Assembly: GCA_933228895.1 (NCBI GenBank)
Contig: OW121853.1
Location: forward strand, 75,748,645-75,812,644
Reading direction: 5' to 3'
Source: Platycnemis pennipes
Lineage: Eukaryota; Arthropoda; Insecta; Odonata; Platycnemididae
Length of the DNA: 64,000 bases
The notes beneath the pieces were generated by a model. That model was not told where the DNA came from and made no database searches. It was given only the letters and a program-made list of their open reading frames with translations. The position numbers were made by a program, and so were the translations under genes. Below, in pieces: positions 46,876-58,070 of this stretch (the stretch's first letter is position 1; every line of letters begins with the position of its first letter).

Positions 46876-47373
46876 CGTAAGTATAATATAGAGGGATCAC
46901 CGCATAGGGCAAAACTGGCATACGTTTTGGATATAGTACTGGAAGATTTCCATAGATGGCGGGAGAAGAATTTTTCGCGAAGAATCATACAAATGATATA
47001 AATCGCTTCCACCGCTTTCGTTTCTGTAATCGACTTACGAGGCACAATCGAGAAGTGTCTTGTAGTCTGCTCCGTCATCTCCTTGCAGCGGTGGCTTATG
47101 TGTTTTTTTATGATACTACAAGGGATCCCTCCTGTGACAAGATAGGTTTGCTTTAATAGTGAGAGAAATGTTAACTTATCGATGTTAACTGTTGAGGTTA
47201 GGTATAAGCATATAGCACCATTATAATTAAATAACGAAACAACATCTGCGGCATTTGTAATGTGCCGTTTAAGTGGATTAGAAATGCGAAAGTAATGGAA
47301 GCGATATGTATCTTTTTTGACGCAAAGTGAAAAATTCTTACCCCGCCATCTATGGAAACCTTCCAGTACTACG
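46876..47373. mobile_element. Long-TIR non-autonomous DNA element, copy 2
   Basis: Aligns with 17001-17560 over nearly its full length. It has the same arms (TAGTACTGGAAGATTTCCAT, AATCGCTTCCACCGCTTTCG; complement at 47300-47373) and a similar centre (GAGAAGTGTC, TTAACTTATCGATG). The right end is cut short at about 47373. A 195-codon minus frame covers the element but is not kept in copy 1, so it is chance. Confidence 0.85.
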
Positions 47374-48394
47374 TAATTGGTCGCAAAGAAAATATATATC
47401 ATTTTTGTCATCGACTACTACTGCATCAACTTTGTGAACGTCATCATATTTTTCCCATTGCACTAAGTTAACGCAAGTTACTAAAGTTTTACGCGTTGAA
47501 TTCTTAAGTAATCGCAAATTTAAGTTCATTTTGATGAATATAATGGCTGATTCGTAATGTGTAAAGAAGTTTTTGACTGAAACTTAATGGCAGCAAAGGC
47601 GACTTGGAGATGAAAAAAAACTAGTGAAAAACTGCTCGCAAGCGGACGTTGCCGAGGAACCTTGGGTAAGGGCGAATGCTTTTCTCACGCAGCTACCACC
47701 CATTTCTCGTTCTCTCTCTCCTACTTACCTGTGGAACTTTCCCCCTCCAACGGGTCTATTCCGAGACATGACATCATTTATTCGTCTGTCATTTTTTTCC
47801 GCCCTTTTTGCGAGCGCTCCGGAGTCCAGAGGGGTGGTGGTCGGGAGTGAATGGTGGTTGAAGAGTGAGGTTGAGAGAAAGAGAGGGGGGGGGGGAGGAT
47901 TCTTTGCAAGGGTGGGTATTAATCGAGTGAGAGATTAAGGGAAGAAATTCTTTCACTTCCATGTTCTTGAAGATGCCAGGGAGTTGGGAGGCAGAAGGGG
48001 GAGGAAGGGTTTTTTTAATTGTTTTTTTTTGTTAAGAAAGGGAAAGGGTGGTGTGAGGCTTCGGTAGCGATGACGCAACAACCCAAAATCTCTAATGAGA
48101 CAGCGTTAAATACAGCTGAACCTGTTGGCGTTACGTCTACCTGAGGACTGTAACTCGCCCGTTGTCACCCGGAGATGGAGGCTCTATTAGAGGTACTATC
48201 ATTAGATAATTTTTACTCTACCAGCCACGTAAGGGAGGGCCGGTCGATTGCCATTGCAATCACGTAGGGTCTCACCAAGGCTCTGTGGGGCATTGGTGTT
48301 TTTTTATTGAATAAATTCAGTGGGCGCAAAAGAAGAAACAATATGTCGTTATTGAATGATTAATTTTATTATAATAGCTGTTGTGTTTCGTTAC
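47374..48394. other. Unassigned; G-rich run
   Basis: A purine-rich patch with a run of about 10 G at 47886-47895. A 104-codon plus frame (47624-47938) is low-complexity. No gene supported. Confidence 0.35.
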
Positions 48395-48910
48395 CCCTTA
48401 TTTTTCATGCTTAGGCATTTGAAAGAAATTAAATTTTAGCCAAAATTCAAGAGGTAAAATAACATTAAAGTTTTTAGCATATTACGATTCTATTATTATT
48501 CAGTTAAAGGATACTAAAATCCTATTTTCATCCCCAACCTGTTGTACTTGCTTGCTCCTTATTTTTCATGCTTAGGTATTTGAAAGCAAGTAAAAGGTTA
48601 GCTAAAAATAAAGAGGTAAAAATGTTAAGGCATTTAGAATATTATGAATCTATTATTATCATTCGATTTACGGGCACTAATATCCTTTTTTCATCCACAT
48701 GTCTCGAGGTATTTCTTTTTTCGTGATCCGGGAAAAAATATCGTAGAAAGTAAAAGGTTAGTTAAAAATTAAGAGGTTAAAAAAAAGTTAAAACATTTAG
48801 ATTATTATGGATCTATTATTATTATTCGATTTACGGGTACTAATATCCTTTTTTCATCCACAAGTCTTGAGGTATTCCTTTTTTCGTGATCCGGGAAAAA
48901 ATATCATGGT
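48395..48910 (+). repeat. Tandem repeat, about 150-bp unit, three copies
   Basis: Each unit holds TTATTTTTCATGCTTAGG or TTCCTTTTTTCGTGATCCGG, then a purine-rich stretch (AAGTAAAAGGTTAG, AAGAGGTAAAA), TTAGAATATTATGAATCTATT and ACTAATATCCTTTTTTCATC. Units 2 and 3 are closer to each other than to unit 1. Confidence 0.9.
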
Positions 48911-49187
48911 ATGATAACATCCATCTTGAAATCAACTTTAAGATAGTGATATGTGATGGCATTAATTACTTATACATCATTGATAATTATCTCGAGCACC
49001 TCACATTTTTCGTTGTTAAACTAGATAATCAGGAGAGTTATTGTTATAGTAAGGGTACAACGAGGGCTTATCTCCACAATAGTTCACGAGAACGCGTTAA
49101 AAATCTTCCTGCTGCCATCTGTGGTTCTCTTCCACAAACTATCTCAAAAACTGCTACACAAACTATTTACTAACGATTTTCGGAGGG

Positions 49188-49223
49188 TGTTGAACCACCA
49201 TGTTGTTACATGGTGGTTCAACA
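49188..49223. repeat. Perfect 16-bp stem, 4-nt loop
   Basis: TGTTGAACCACCATGT, loop TGTT, ACATGGTGGTTCAACA. The stem is perfect over 16 bp. Nearby frames (49200-49434) are open but without a recognised domain. Confidence 0.95.
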
Positions 49224-50097
49224 TATACCTGCTACCTCTGTGCTACTACAAAATGTGGAGAAAAACCGGTACTCAATAGGATTATTATCAGGTCAGGCTT
49301 TTTTTTGGATCCTGAAAGGGAATTCGACCCTATATTGCGGGATCGTGTTGGATCAATCACTCCAAGTAAGGTTCACTCGAAGCGTGAAGGCATGTCGCCC
49401 AGGCCAGGTACGGGATAGGAAACCGCAACATTGAGGTTTGGCCAGCAGGAGAGTTGGCTATCGGGTTGGGACGCATCAGTCATTCCCGCCTCGAAAAATT
49501 TGGGGTAATTCGTGGCTACCATCTCTCATTCCCTGTCTGAAGTGGCCTCAGTTGCGACGGCGCCTGTAACTTTTTTAAAACGTAGCTATCCATGCCCCAG
49601 AAAACGGTTTCGCAATTAAATGAAATTAAACGCCGCATAATCCGAATGTCAATGTCTTATCAAAGATGTTATATCGTATTGAGGGAATAATATTTTTTTT
49701 GCGTGATGGCACATTTCGGTGTAATTTTTTTCTTCGGTATCGCTGTATAAATGGTAAGGTTTACTTAACGCGTTTGAGATGTTGGTCTGGCTCTGGGTTT
49801 GGAAAGAAGTACGAAAAAGTTGGAGAATTAGTTTGCCATCAGCTAATATATTATGAGAGCTACTAAATGTAAGAGTGGTAAGAGAATTTGCTGGCAAAAG
49901 AGAACCAATGATTTGGATTTAAGTTAATTCGGCCCTTGAAATGTGACTGGTGTATGATCTCATGTGCAGAATTATATTGGATGGTGCCAAAGTATTGGCT
50001 TTAAGGAAAGAGGTCAGTAGACTATGGAGTACCACAAAGTTACAGGGAATAGGATTTTATTTTGGAGTACGAAATATAACATCTAAATTTACGGAAT
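49224..50097. other. Unassigned
   Basis: No gene recognised; short overlapping frames only. Confidence 0.35.
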
Positions 50098-51545
50098 ACC
50101 CTTTAAGCCACCGTTAAGATGTGTGGCAGGGGGTAAACGTTCACCAAACGTGCATTAGCAGTCAGACTACACTTACTCTACCATGTAAAAAAATACTACT
50201 CCGTTTATACACAACTTACTTGAAACCAAGAGTCAAAATGCTACCATCCAGAGGAAAATATTTTCAGATGGTCTGGTACAAAGATGTGAACAGTTAGATG
50301 GTAGCCAAGAATGACAAACGCAGATGAGTCAAACTAGGTATGGAAGGAAAGGAAAGGATATTTCTGGAGGGAATTTGTACTATGGGACTCATTAGTTGAA
50401 GTATGAGACATATGTAGTATGAGTTCACAATGAGTACCCCATTTTAAAAACCACTGAGGCGTCTTTGAGATATTAGTCTTCAAACTCGGGTGACGGAATT
50501 TTGCAACAGACAGTAGATGGCTAGTGTCTACAGAGTTACCACGTAATTACTGGATAGAAAGATTTTCACAAAATATATTTATCTACATTTCCCTAGCATG
50601 CATAGATTAGTGATATTAAAACATGCTTCATGCGCAACAGACCACTCCAAAACTTTTGTACCTACCTATCCCTTTACTATGCTGCCGATTTTGTTCTCTT
50701 AAGGCCGTTTTACACGGTCTTTGAAACTGCGCAAGTTGATGTTGATTCCGTTTGAGCAGTCGTCTCCGTAAGTCCGTGACGTAGAAAATTGCGAGGACGC
50801 TTGCTTGACAGCTTTAAACGGTGCAATCGTCGGCGCATTATGTCAGTGACAATATACCATTCAGTAGCGGTAATACCGCCAATATATCGCATAACGTCAA
50901 GATCTGTTAAGTAGAAATGAATTGGACGTGAAAGATGCGATAAATTACCACCACTTTAAAATATGTTTTAAGCCATAGTCTAAACATGATAGTGGAGACC
51001 CTTGTCCCGTATGCTTACCCCAAAATTTGCACCACGAACGAACGGATGTGGGCCAAGGTAACAGGTTCTTCCTTTACGCACGAAATTTAAGCTTCCACGT
51101 GAATAATCGCCAGTTCATCATTATTGCACTTTATTCACTACCTAAGGAGTTGAGTGCAAACAAAAACACCCAACTCAATCGTCAACAACCTATTTAATTG
51201 CTAGAATTCCCCAGGCAGTTCGTTGCCGCTACATCTGCACCATCTAGTGAGAGAAATAAACTTCAAACTTACGCGAACGCATGTATCAGATTAGAACATG
51301 TTCTAATTTGCTCACAAGCGTTCGCGCACTGCCTGTCCTCGCAAGTCGTCGCTTTACACGGCGCAATATTTCTTGCGCAAGTGTTCTCGCAACAGCCTGC
51401 GCAGTATCAATGACCGTGTAAAACGGCCTTTAGAGTACGGGGGAAAAATGACATTTTCAATCTATCTATCTCTCTAATCTTGTTTATCTCATCAAGCCTA
51501 GCATGATACGCAGGGGTTCTAAATATCTCTTTAACGTCAGATCTC
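50098..51545 (-). mobile_element. CR1/Jockey-like LINE 3' end, split by a MITE
   Basis: Minus-strand copy of the 42-kb and 57.7-kb LINE. The terminal signature is at 50108-50160 (AAGCCACCGTTAAGATGTGT, GGCAGGGGGTAAACGTTCAC). The inner part continues (CTACCTATCCCTTTACTATG, TTTTGTTCTC) up to 50698 and resumes at 51433 (GAGTACGGGGGAAAAATGAC) into the last codons of the ORF (EIFRTPAYHARLDEINKIRE read in complement at 51470-51535). It is more diverged and has an extra ~300 bp in the tail (50170-50570) compared with 57.7 kb. Confidence 0.75.
50702..51429. mobile_element. 728-bp MITE, PIF/Harbinger-like, nested in LINE
   Basis: TIRs of about 33 bp: AGGCCGTTTTACACGGTC then TTGA and ACTGCGCA at the left, the complement at the right, with two or three mismatches. 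TTA flanks both ends (50699-50701 and 51430-51432). A 3-bp TTA duplication fits PIF/Harbinger. The related LINE at 57.9 kb reads TTCTCTTATAGTACGGGGG without the insert, giving the empty site directly. There is no transposase. Inside is a palindromic stretch near 51284-51310 (AGATTAGAACATGTTCTAAT). Confidence 0.92.
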
Positions 51546-52643
51546 CACTTACAATAATCTGACATATCCGCCTACAATATACTTGTCATTCCGTAATCTT
51601 TAAGCATAATAGGTACTGCATGCATGGTGAAGATTCTATCCCTGCCTTTGTTGTGGTTTTTTACCTGAATTGTGACCTGCAAGATATTGAGTAGACGTTC
51701 ATTAATCGCCAGAACACCCATGATATTAATATCACATACACTGCTGGTCATAACGTACTTCCGAGGAGTCAGAGCTAATGGTTCCTTAAGTTTGCTTCCA
51801 TTTCAAACAACTTTTGTCCCCAGAGGGCCGTGGATCAACTGCTAAAATGTACAATGCCACAGGAGATTCTAACATTAAGCTTATGTTATATCGATAAAAG
51901 TCGTATCGGGTTCCAGGTCGTTATTCCCGGGTTTTTAGTGCCTTGATATCCTTCGGAGGAGCCGAAACACACGACCTTCCCTTGTGAAGGTCAAGGCTGG
52001 CAGCTGGAGCAAGGATGCTCATCTGGCGGACGCTCAGAGGCGCTTCTCATTCCTTAGGCGAGGGAGAGAAGAAAATAATCTTTTCCTTTTTCAAACGCGG
52101 CAAAGAAATGGTGTTGAGGTAATGAGATGATTTTTTTGTGATGGGTAAGGGTTTCCTGTTTTTAATCTGATCGATGACGGGAACGAAACTTAAATTTCAC
52201 GATCCTCGTAGCCCCTTACGAGATATTTAAATTGAATTTTCCCTACATTCTTTCGTTTCTGCTAAGAAATTGCCCGTCTCAGACGTTTTATCAATGGTTT
52301 CCGACAGTTCCTTTGTATGTCTCATCGCGTGTAACAAATGTATTAATTATATGTAATGTCACTCGTCTGCCCTGATGACGGTACCCGAGTCGAGCATCGA
52401 AACGTCGGTCATGGACAACGTGACCCAGTGGAAAACTCGAGAAGATTTTCTACAGCTAGTTCGCCGGAAAACCTTCGATCTTATTGTACTAACTATAAAT
52501 TATTCTTTTATTAAATCCACTCTTAATAGTTGCCGAAATATTGGTACACGGTTGTTCAGGTGCATTAAAAACTTGTTACAGCTTCTCTTTGCACCAATAT
52601 GACAGAATTAAGTCATATGCCGTTTAGAGAATTATGTCTAGAC
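51546..52643. other. Unassigned
   Basis: No gene. A segment at 52372-52440 (CTGATGACGGTACCCGAGTC, GAAACGTCGGTC) resembles short sequences common near the ends of some retroelements, but the match is too weak to call. Confidence 0.35.
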
Positions 52644-52903
52644 CAGGCACGTAGCCAGAAATTTGCTTCGGGGGTGGGGCTAAGTCTTGCGTAACTTGAA
52701 GCAAATAAGCCTTGCCCATTCGGTGCCGACATGTTGCAAATCCTTTCCCTTAATTTTCAGTTCTTGGTATACCTTTACAGTTCCCATACTTAACTCTTCT
52801 CATTGGCAAAGTTCGCTGCTAAAATCAGAACAACAAAATTATCGGGAAAAAATTTCGGGAGGGGCTGAAGCACCAGAAGCCTCCCCCCCTGGTTACGTGC
52901 CTG
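52644..52903. mobile_element. 260-bp hAT-like MITE
   Basis: The ends are CAGGCACGTAGCCAG and, in complement, CAGGCACGTAACCAGG. The flanks GTCTAGAC (52636-52643) and ATCTATAC (52904-52911) agree at six of eight positions, which fits a decayed 8-bp hAT duplication. G-rich (left) and C-rich (right) stretches lie just inside the ends. No transposase. The superfamily rests on end sequence and duplication length. Confidence 0.75.
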
Positions 52904-53097
52904 ATCTATACCAGGAGATAATGATATATAAAAATATAAAACGTTAAGTTGCTCGTATTACAAAGTATAAATCATCTTTGACGAACATACTGTTAGCTAA
53001 AAGGTATTTTACGTTATTCATCAACATTTAATTCCTGATAACTTTATTTATCTTTGTAGTACACATTTGTTGTACCATTTATAGGCCATAGTTTGGC

Positions 53098-53215
53098 CAC
53101 CGTGTTGCCGTTTTAGCAACGAATTCCAGTGTTGCCATTTTAAAACAATTTCCAGCGTTGCCATTTTAACAACAATTGCCAGTGTTGTCAATTTATTAAC
53201 AAAGATGCCAAAATA
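53098..53215 (+). repeat. Minisatellite of about 28 bp, four units
   Basis: Variants of CCAGTGTTGCCATTTTAACA and ACAATT repeat head to tail, decaying at both ends. Confidence 0.85.
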
Positions 53216-54410
53216 GAAATTCTTGGCTATAGTAATGGATTTTTAAAGAGTGTGGTGGAAAGGTGTAGAGTAAATTGAGTGGTACAAGAGTGAGGCTAGT
53301 TAGGTCAGCTGCTAAGATTATATAGCACCAGCTCGGTCGAAATTTAGAAATGACAATTTAGATTGAATTGACTTCCATTGTATCCTTCATAGGTGTTTAC
53401 TGTTTATTAAAATTGTTTTTTTTTCCAACAATTTTACCTTACTCGGAAGAAATTTACCAACATTCTGCCAACGATTGGGAAGTTAATGTGGTTGAGAGGA
53501 GCTGTAAATTAAATAGCAGTGGCATTAGGTTTTAAGGTTTTCCTGCTGCTAAGATTATATCACACCGTCTAACCTTAATTAGTCCAAGTACTCTCAGAGA
53601 AGGGATTTGAAGCCGCGACGAGCATTGTCCGAGTATAAGTCCAGACGTTCTCGACCTGACTACCGGATTGCAGTAAATTCCCTTAATCATTGTTATCGGA
53701 CAGCAAAGAAGGTCTTGCCCCCCCAAGGAACTCTTTCCAAGATGGAGTTCTCCCTGCATTCTGTTACTTATGGAACGAGTTAAAGCATTCGCCGAACCAT
53801 CTCGGCACCTGGAGCGTGAAATTGCATTTCCGTTCTTACTTAACTAGTTCTTTTTTCGAAATCCGCCCTCACTCTCCTACCCCCACCAAAACCCCTCTAA
53901 CTGGCTATATTTTACTTCCAATGGCTTTTTACCACTCACCAAAGTTGCATTCTGTGACGCAAGGGGTGGGAAATTCGTTTCTCCATATTTATTTTTATCT
54001 CACACCCCCTGGGACGGAGTGTGGCTTGCCGCATTCTCCCTACTCTTTGAGTGACGTACTTATAACAGATCGAGAAAATTATGGACGGATGAAAAAAAAT
54101 CGACATTTTCTCTTTTCCGCTTGTAAGCTCACTGTTAATTAACTGTTTCATTTCGGGTTTTTCCATCATTTTTGAGGTTTTCCACCATTTTTCATCAGGT
54201 GATCTCCATGGTGATCCTTTCATCAACATGTTATTTGATCATGTAATTAATAGTTTCCGTATCCATGGAAACGCCAAACACTTTTTCGACTTTTTTCGAA
54301 GATGGAGAAGTGTTCCACAAGATATAGCCTGAAAAGGATGTCTAACCGCTTACTCGGAATTAGGGTTTATCGCTTATCTTACCATCATTATTCGGTGAAT
54401 TTCTTCGCGA
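53216..54410. other. Unassigned
   Basis: No gene. The 150-codon plus frame (53690-54142) overlaps minus frames and has no domain. Confidence 0.35.
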
Positions 54411-54500
54411 GAAAGTTTGTATTCGAGTAAATATGTCGGCCATAACGGTCAGGTCATTGAAGAACGCAGCGAAAGGGACGCGGGTCCAAATCCCGCGTAT
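54411..54500 (+). mobile_element. tRNA-like sequence (SINE head or tRNA pseudogene)
   Basis: It has an A-box-like TCGGCCATAACGGTCAGG and a perfect T-arm with loop (GCGGG TCCAAAT CCCGC) at 54478-54495. No proper anticodon stem or acceptor pairing was found, so it is not called a tRNA gene. Confidence 0.55.
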
Positions 54501-55024
54501 GGTTGAAATGTTGTTCTTTTCTTTTTTAAGAGAATTATTAATTACCAGTAGACCTTTGCGAAATATTTGGACATTCAACCTCTTCTCCCACCCAAAACAC
54601 GTGATTTAGTTTTATTTTATTAGGCTTTTGAATTAAAATAGTCAATGAAGTCTGTAGGTATACAAAATACCAATAACAGATCAAACTCATCATATTTGCA
54701 ATTTACAGTATCTTTTATTATTTATTTATAGGCTCGATTAAAATCAATTGACATGTGTCCTACCGACAATAATCCTTTTTGATCGTTGTTTATATACGAC
54801 GTCTCCTTGGGGACGGTATGGGGTTATGCTAAAAGATTTTTATTCTAACTTAAATTACACATTAACAAATTGTTTTAACTTAACATTATTGTGAGATGAC
54901 TGAAGTTGGTAAAAAAATCCATCCATTTACACCGTATTATATCCACTGATAACGTATTCAGCTCCTTAGGCCTTAAATTAGTTGAGATGGATGTTGACAA
55001 CAGTATCTAGAAATGTATAGGATA
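54501..55024. other. Unassigned AT-rich DNA
   Basis: Nothing recognised. Confidence 0.4.
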
Positions 55025-56264
55025 TCTATATATATAAAAATGAAAGTATGTGTGTGTGTGTGTGTGTGTCCTTTATGCATTACTACACCATTCATCGGAT
55101 CGCCATGAAACTTTGGGAAGTTGTTGAGTACATTCCCGAAAAGAGGACTACGGAATCGATATTTCAATATCGATACTTTATCGATATAATATATCGATAC
55201 GCTAACGTATCGATAAATCGATACATTATTGATACGAAATTGAGGAGAAATTATTTAGTTTTTTAAAAGAAATGTATTGTTGCAATATCGATACTGTATC
55301 GAATGTATATAATGTGTTTGTCCTTTATGCATTATTACACCATTCATCGGATCGCCATGAAACTTTGGAAAGTTGTTGAGTACGCTCCGAGAAGGTTTCT
55401 ATAAAATCGATAATTCAATATCGATGAAAGGTGCCGGTTGATCTGACCTCAGGTAAAATTCATTGCCTCATAAATTTTGCAATTTAGTAACGTCAAAAGA
55501 AGAGATGGTTGAAAAAGTATTTCCCAATATTCAAATAAATTATAAGGATCACAATTGGCTAAGTGAACGAGTTATTCTTGCGGCCAAGAACAAAGACTTC
55601 TGCGAACTAAACAATATTATTCAGTCTGACACTAAAGGACGCAGGCACATATGTACAAGACCGTCGACGATGATTGGATGATTCAATTGGTTATCGAACG
55701 GAATTTTTGAATTTACTCGATCTGCCAGGGATGCCACCGCACGTACTGAAATTGAAAATGGCGTGCCAATTATCATGTTGCTAAATATCAACCAGCCAAA
55801 GCTTTGCAACGGCACGCGGTTTTCAGTAAATAAATTAATGAGCAACGTCGTGGAATCCACAATCTGGACAGGAACTTTCAAAGGCGAAAATGTCCTCATT
55901 CCTCGCATTCCTATGTATCCAACAGATATGCCATTTCAATTTAAGTGATTTTATTCCCAATTCGATTGGTATTTTCATTCACCATCAACAAAGCTGAGGG
56001 CCAATCTTTAGAACTATGCGGTTTAGATCTAGACACGGATTGCTTCTCACATGTACGTGTATTTTGTTGCGTGTGTGTTGCGTGTTCTACGTGTATGTTG
56101 CGTGTTCTAGAGTCGGCAAACCAAACAATGTCTATATCTGCACAGACAATGGAACAACAAAAAATATTGTATACCCATAAGAATTGTGAAATTAAACATA
56201 CTATAAACGTGCGCTTTCTATTTAACCAGATTGAGCCACAGCAACGCGTGGCCGGGTCAGCTTG
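55025..56264 (+). mobile_element. Helitron, internally deleted and decayed
   Basis: The 5' end is TCTATATATATAAAAATGAA followed by a GT run, then TCCTTTATGCATTACTACAC and CGGATCGCCATGAAACTTTG, the typical Helitron start. The 3' end has a 5-bp hairpin (GCCAC, 8-nt loop, GTGGC, 56234-56251) followed 8 bp later by CTTG where CTAG is usual. Flanking bases A and T fit the Helitron habit of inserting between A and T without a duplication. Only the C-terminal helicase part remains inside. The first ~95 bp of the 5' region is repeated at 55310-55405. Confidence 0.88.
55440..56130 (+). pseudogene. Helitron Pif1-like helicase, C-terminal remnant
   Basis: Conserved blocks appear in order across frames: FCNLVTSKEEMVEKVFPNI and NWLSERVILAAKNKDF (55468-55615), EFLNLLDLPGMPPHVLKLKM (55700-55759), PIIMLLNINQPKLCNGTRF (55766-55822), VLIPRIPMYPTDMPFQFK (55891-55944) and FPIRLVFSFTINKAEGQSL (55951-56010). 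Frames change at about 55685, 55760 and 55945 and stops lie between. FTINKAEGQSL is the helicase motif near the C-terminus. The Rep (HUH) domain and the front of the helicase are absent, so it encodes no working protein. Confidence 0.88.
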
Positions 56265-56597
56265 TTACTTATAAATCGCACCTTATATCCAGAGACAGTG
56301 TAACATCAACCTTTAGCAGTTAGAGTATCTGAAAACAAAACTCGAATATTTACTGCTTGAGTAAATTTAATCCTTACGCGTTGAACGCCGCCCACAGCTG
56401 AGGGCATTGGCACCCTTTTAGGATAGGTGGGTAATTTGGCAGGGATTGGGATTTTTTAGAATACGGTGGAATGGTGGAGCGAAACCGGGCAACAGCGCTC
56501 TTGTAATGAAGTACACATATTTTAAAACTTCTATTAGACAGACGGAGTTTTGTTCTAGAAGTACTCTTCCCAGAGATTTCTAGTAGGGAACGGTATT

Positions 56598-56908
56598 CAG
56601 GAGAGGTGTATTTGAAACCGTCGGGATTATCTCGAATAGGTAACCAAGGAGTCACGTGGTACAAACAGGAATGGTTCGCAAAGTTAGTATGTTATATCCG
56701 CTGAATACAATCTCATTCATTGCTTACAGTTGAGTTTGCCTCGACTATAGAGCCCACAGATGAGACAAAGCACAAGTGTAAACAATGAAAGAGGTTGTAA
56801 ACAGCGCGATTTTAACTCACCAAATTAGCGAACCATTCGTGTTTATACCACGTGACTCCTTTGTTTCGTATTCGAGATAATCACGACTGTTTCAAACACA
56901 ACCCCCCA
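56598..56908. mobile_element. Foldback MITE F1, near full length
   Basis: The left end is CAGGAGAGGTGTATTTGAAA, then CCGTCGGGATTATCTCGAAT. The right end in complement is CCTGGGGGGTTGTGTTTGAA. Both arms contain GGAGTCACGTGGTA; the centre has GACTATAGAGCCCACAGATG. It is the best-preserved copy of the family in the window. Confidence 0.88.
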
Positions 56909-57155
56909 GGGAACGGATGAAGGGTGGAGAGAAACCTAGATTAGGCATTAGACTTCTATTAACGAAAGGCGCCTAGGGGTCATCTGTCAAACGTCCCATC
57001 CGACGAACGGAGTACTGAATTAGAATTGCTTTCCACAGAGCTCTCAAGTAGTGTTTGGTATACATCTGACAAATCTTTGCTGGTACCGGGATCCGAACAC
57101 GGACCTTCACGATGGGAACCCATTACTCCTAGTCATCACACCAAATCGATCCCTT
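56909..57155 (-). mobile_element. tRNA-derived SINE, minus strand
   Basis: In complement the head (57155-57080) reads TAGGAGTAATGGGTTCCC, then AAGGTCCGTGTTCGGATCCC with a B-box. The body follows with TCAGTACTCCGTTCGTCGG and ends AGGTTTCTCTCCACCC (about 56925). The order of parts matches 33300-33535 on the other strand. It directly abuts the MITE on its left. Confidence 0.65.
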
Positions 57156-57670
57156 TTCCTTTCGAAATTCAGTTGAGAATATCTATTTAAAAAAATACGT
57201 TTCGGTATTCTACCGAGTGAAGTTAGTTTTTTTTTGTAAAATTTTATTTTTCTTCCTCTTCTGGCCTTCGTTCGCTAAATATGTCCACTTTTTATACGAC
57301 ACTTATTTTTTAGGATGAGGATTTCATCCACCTATTTTCATTCTAACTATAATTTTCAATCTATTCTTCCATCTTTTAAGGGTCAAAAAATCTTGAAATA
57401 CGGTAATTCAGACGTGACGCTAGAGTTAAACTTTTGGAAAGTCAGTTTCATGCTTTCGGAAAGATTTTACGAAGATTTTTTTCGTCCAAACATGACAAAC
57501 TTGATGTTATCTCTTATTTTCAAATAGAGCGGAAGATTTCTCCTGCGTCTCCAAGGACCGGATGACTCAAAAAGATAACTTAATCCGTTCTATCTTTCTT
57601 ATTTTCCTCCTGCGAATGGTGGAACCCTTTGGTTTCGAATATCGTCGTCTCACGATGTTATCTTCGGAAA
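57156..57670. other. Unassigned
   Basis: AT-rich, no gene recognised. Confidence 0.4.
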
Positions 57671-58070
57671 AGCGTTCTACATCTACATCTACACGATACC
57701 CTGCAAGCCACCGCGAGGGTGTGTGGCAGGGGGTGAATATCACCAAGCATGCACTACTAACATGCAAACTAGCAACTATATTGTCTCAACCACCTAGATT
57801 GTTAGTATCTATAGTATTTAAGGGGTTAATACATGCATCATGCACTACAGAATACTCTAAAATATTTCCCCTACCTATCCCTTTCCTATGCTGCCTATCC
57901 TGTTCTCTTATAGTACGGGGGAAAAAATGCCATTTTGAATCTATCAGTAGGACAATCTATCTCTCTAATCTTATTTATCTGGTCGAATCTAGCGTAATAC
58001 GCTGGTGTTTTTAATATGAGCCTAACATCTTCAGTAAAGCTATCCGATTGAAATATCGCGTTGGAGAGAT
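57671..58070 (-). mobile_element. CR1/Jockey-like LINE 3' end, minus strand
   Basis: It ends in (TGTAGA)n (57677-57697 in complement), then CACCCCCTGCCACACACCCT and the long 3' UTR. The last codons of the ORF are at 57960-58050 (SFTEDVRLILKTPAYYARFD). It keeps the uninterrupted TTCTCTTATAGTACGGG that is split by the MITE in the 50-kb copy. 5'-truncated, non-functional. Confidence 0.85.

Noticed and set aside
46824..47411. 195-codon open frame, minus strand
   Set aside because: It spans the long-TIR element end to end and is not preserved in the other copy at 17 kb.
52372..52440. Retroelement-like segment encoding a DDGT-type motif
   Set aside because: Too short and without supporting domains nearby.
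54411..54500. tRNA gene on the plus strand
   Set aside because: Same problem: A-box and T-arm only.
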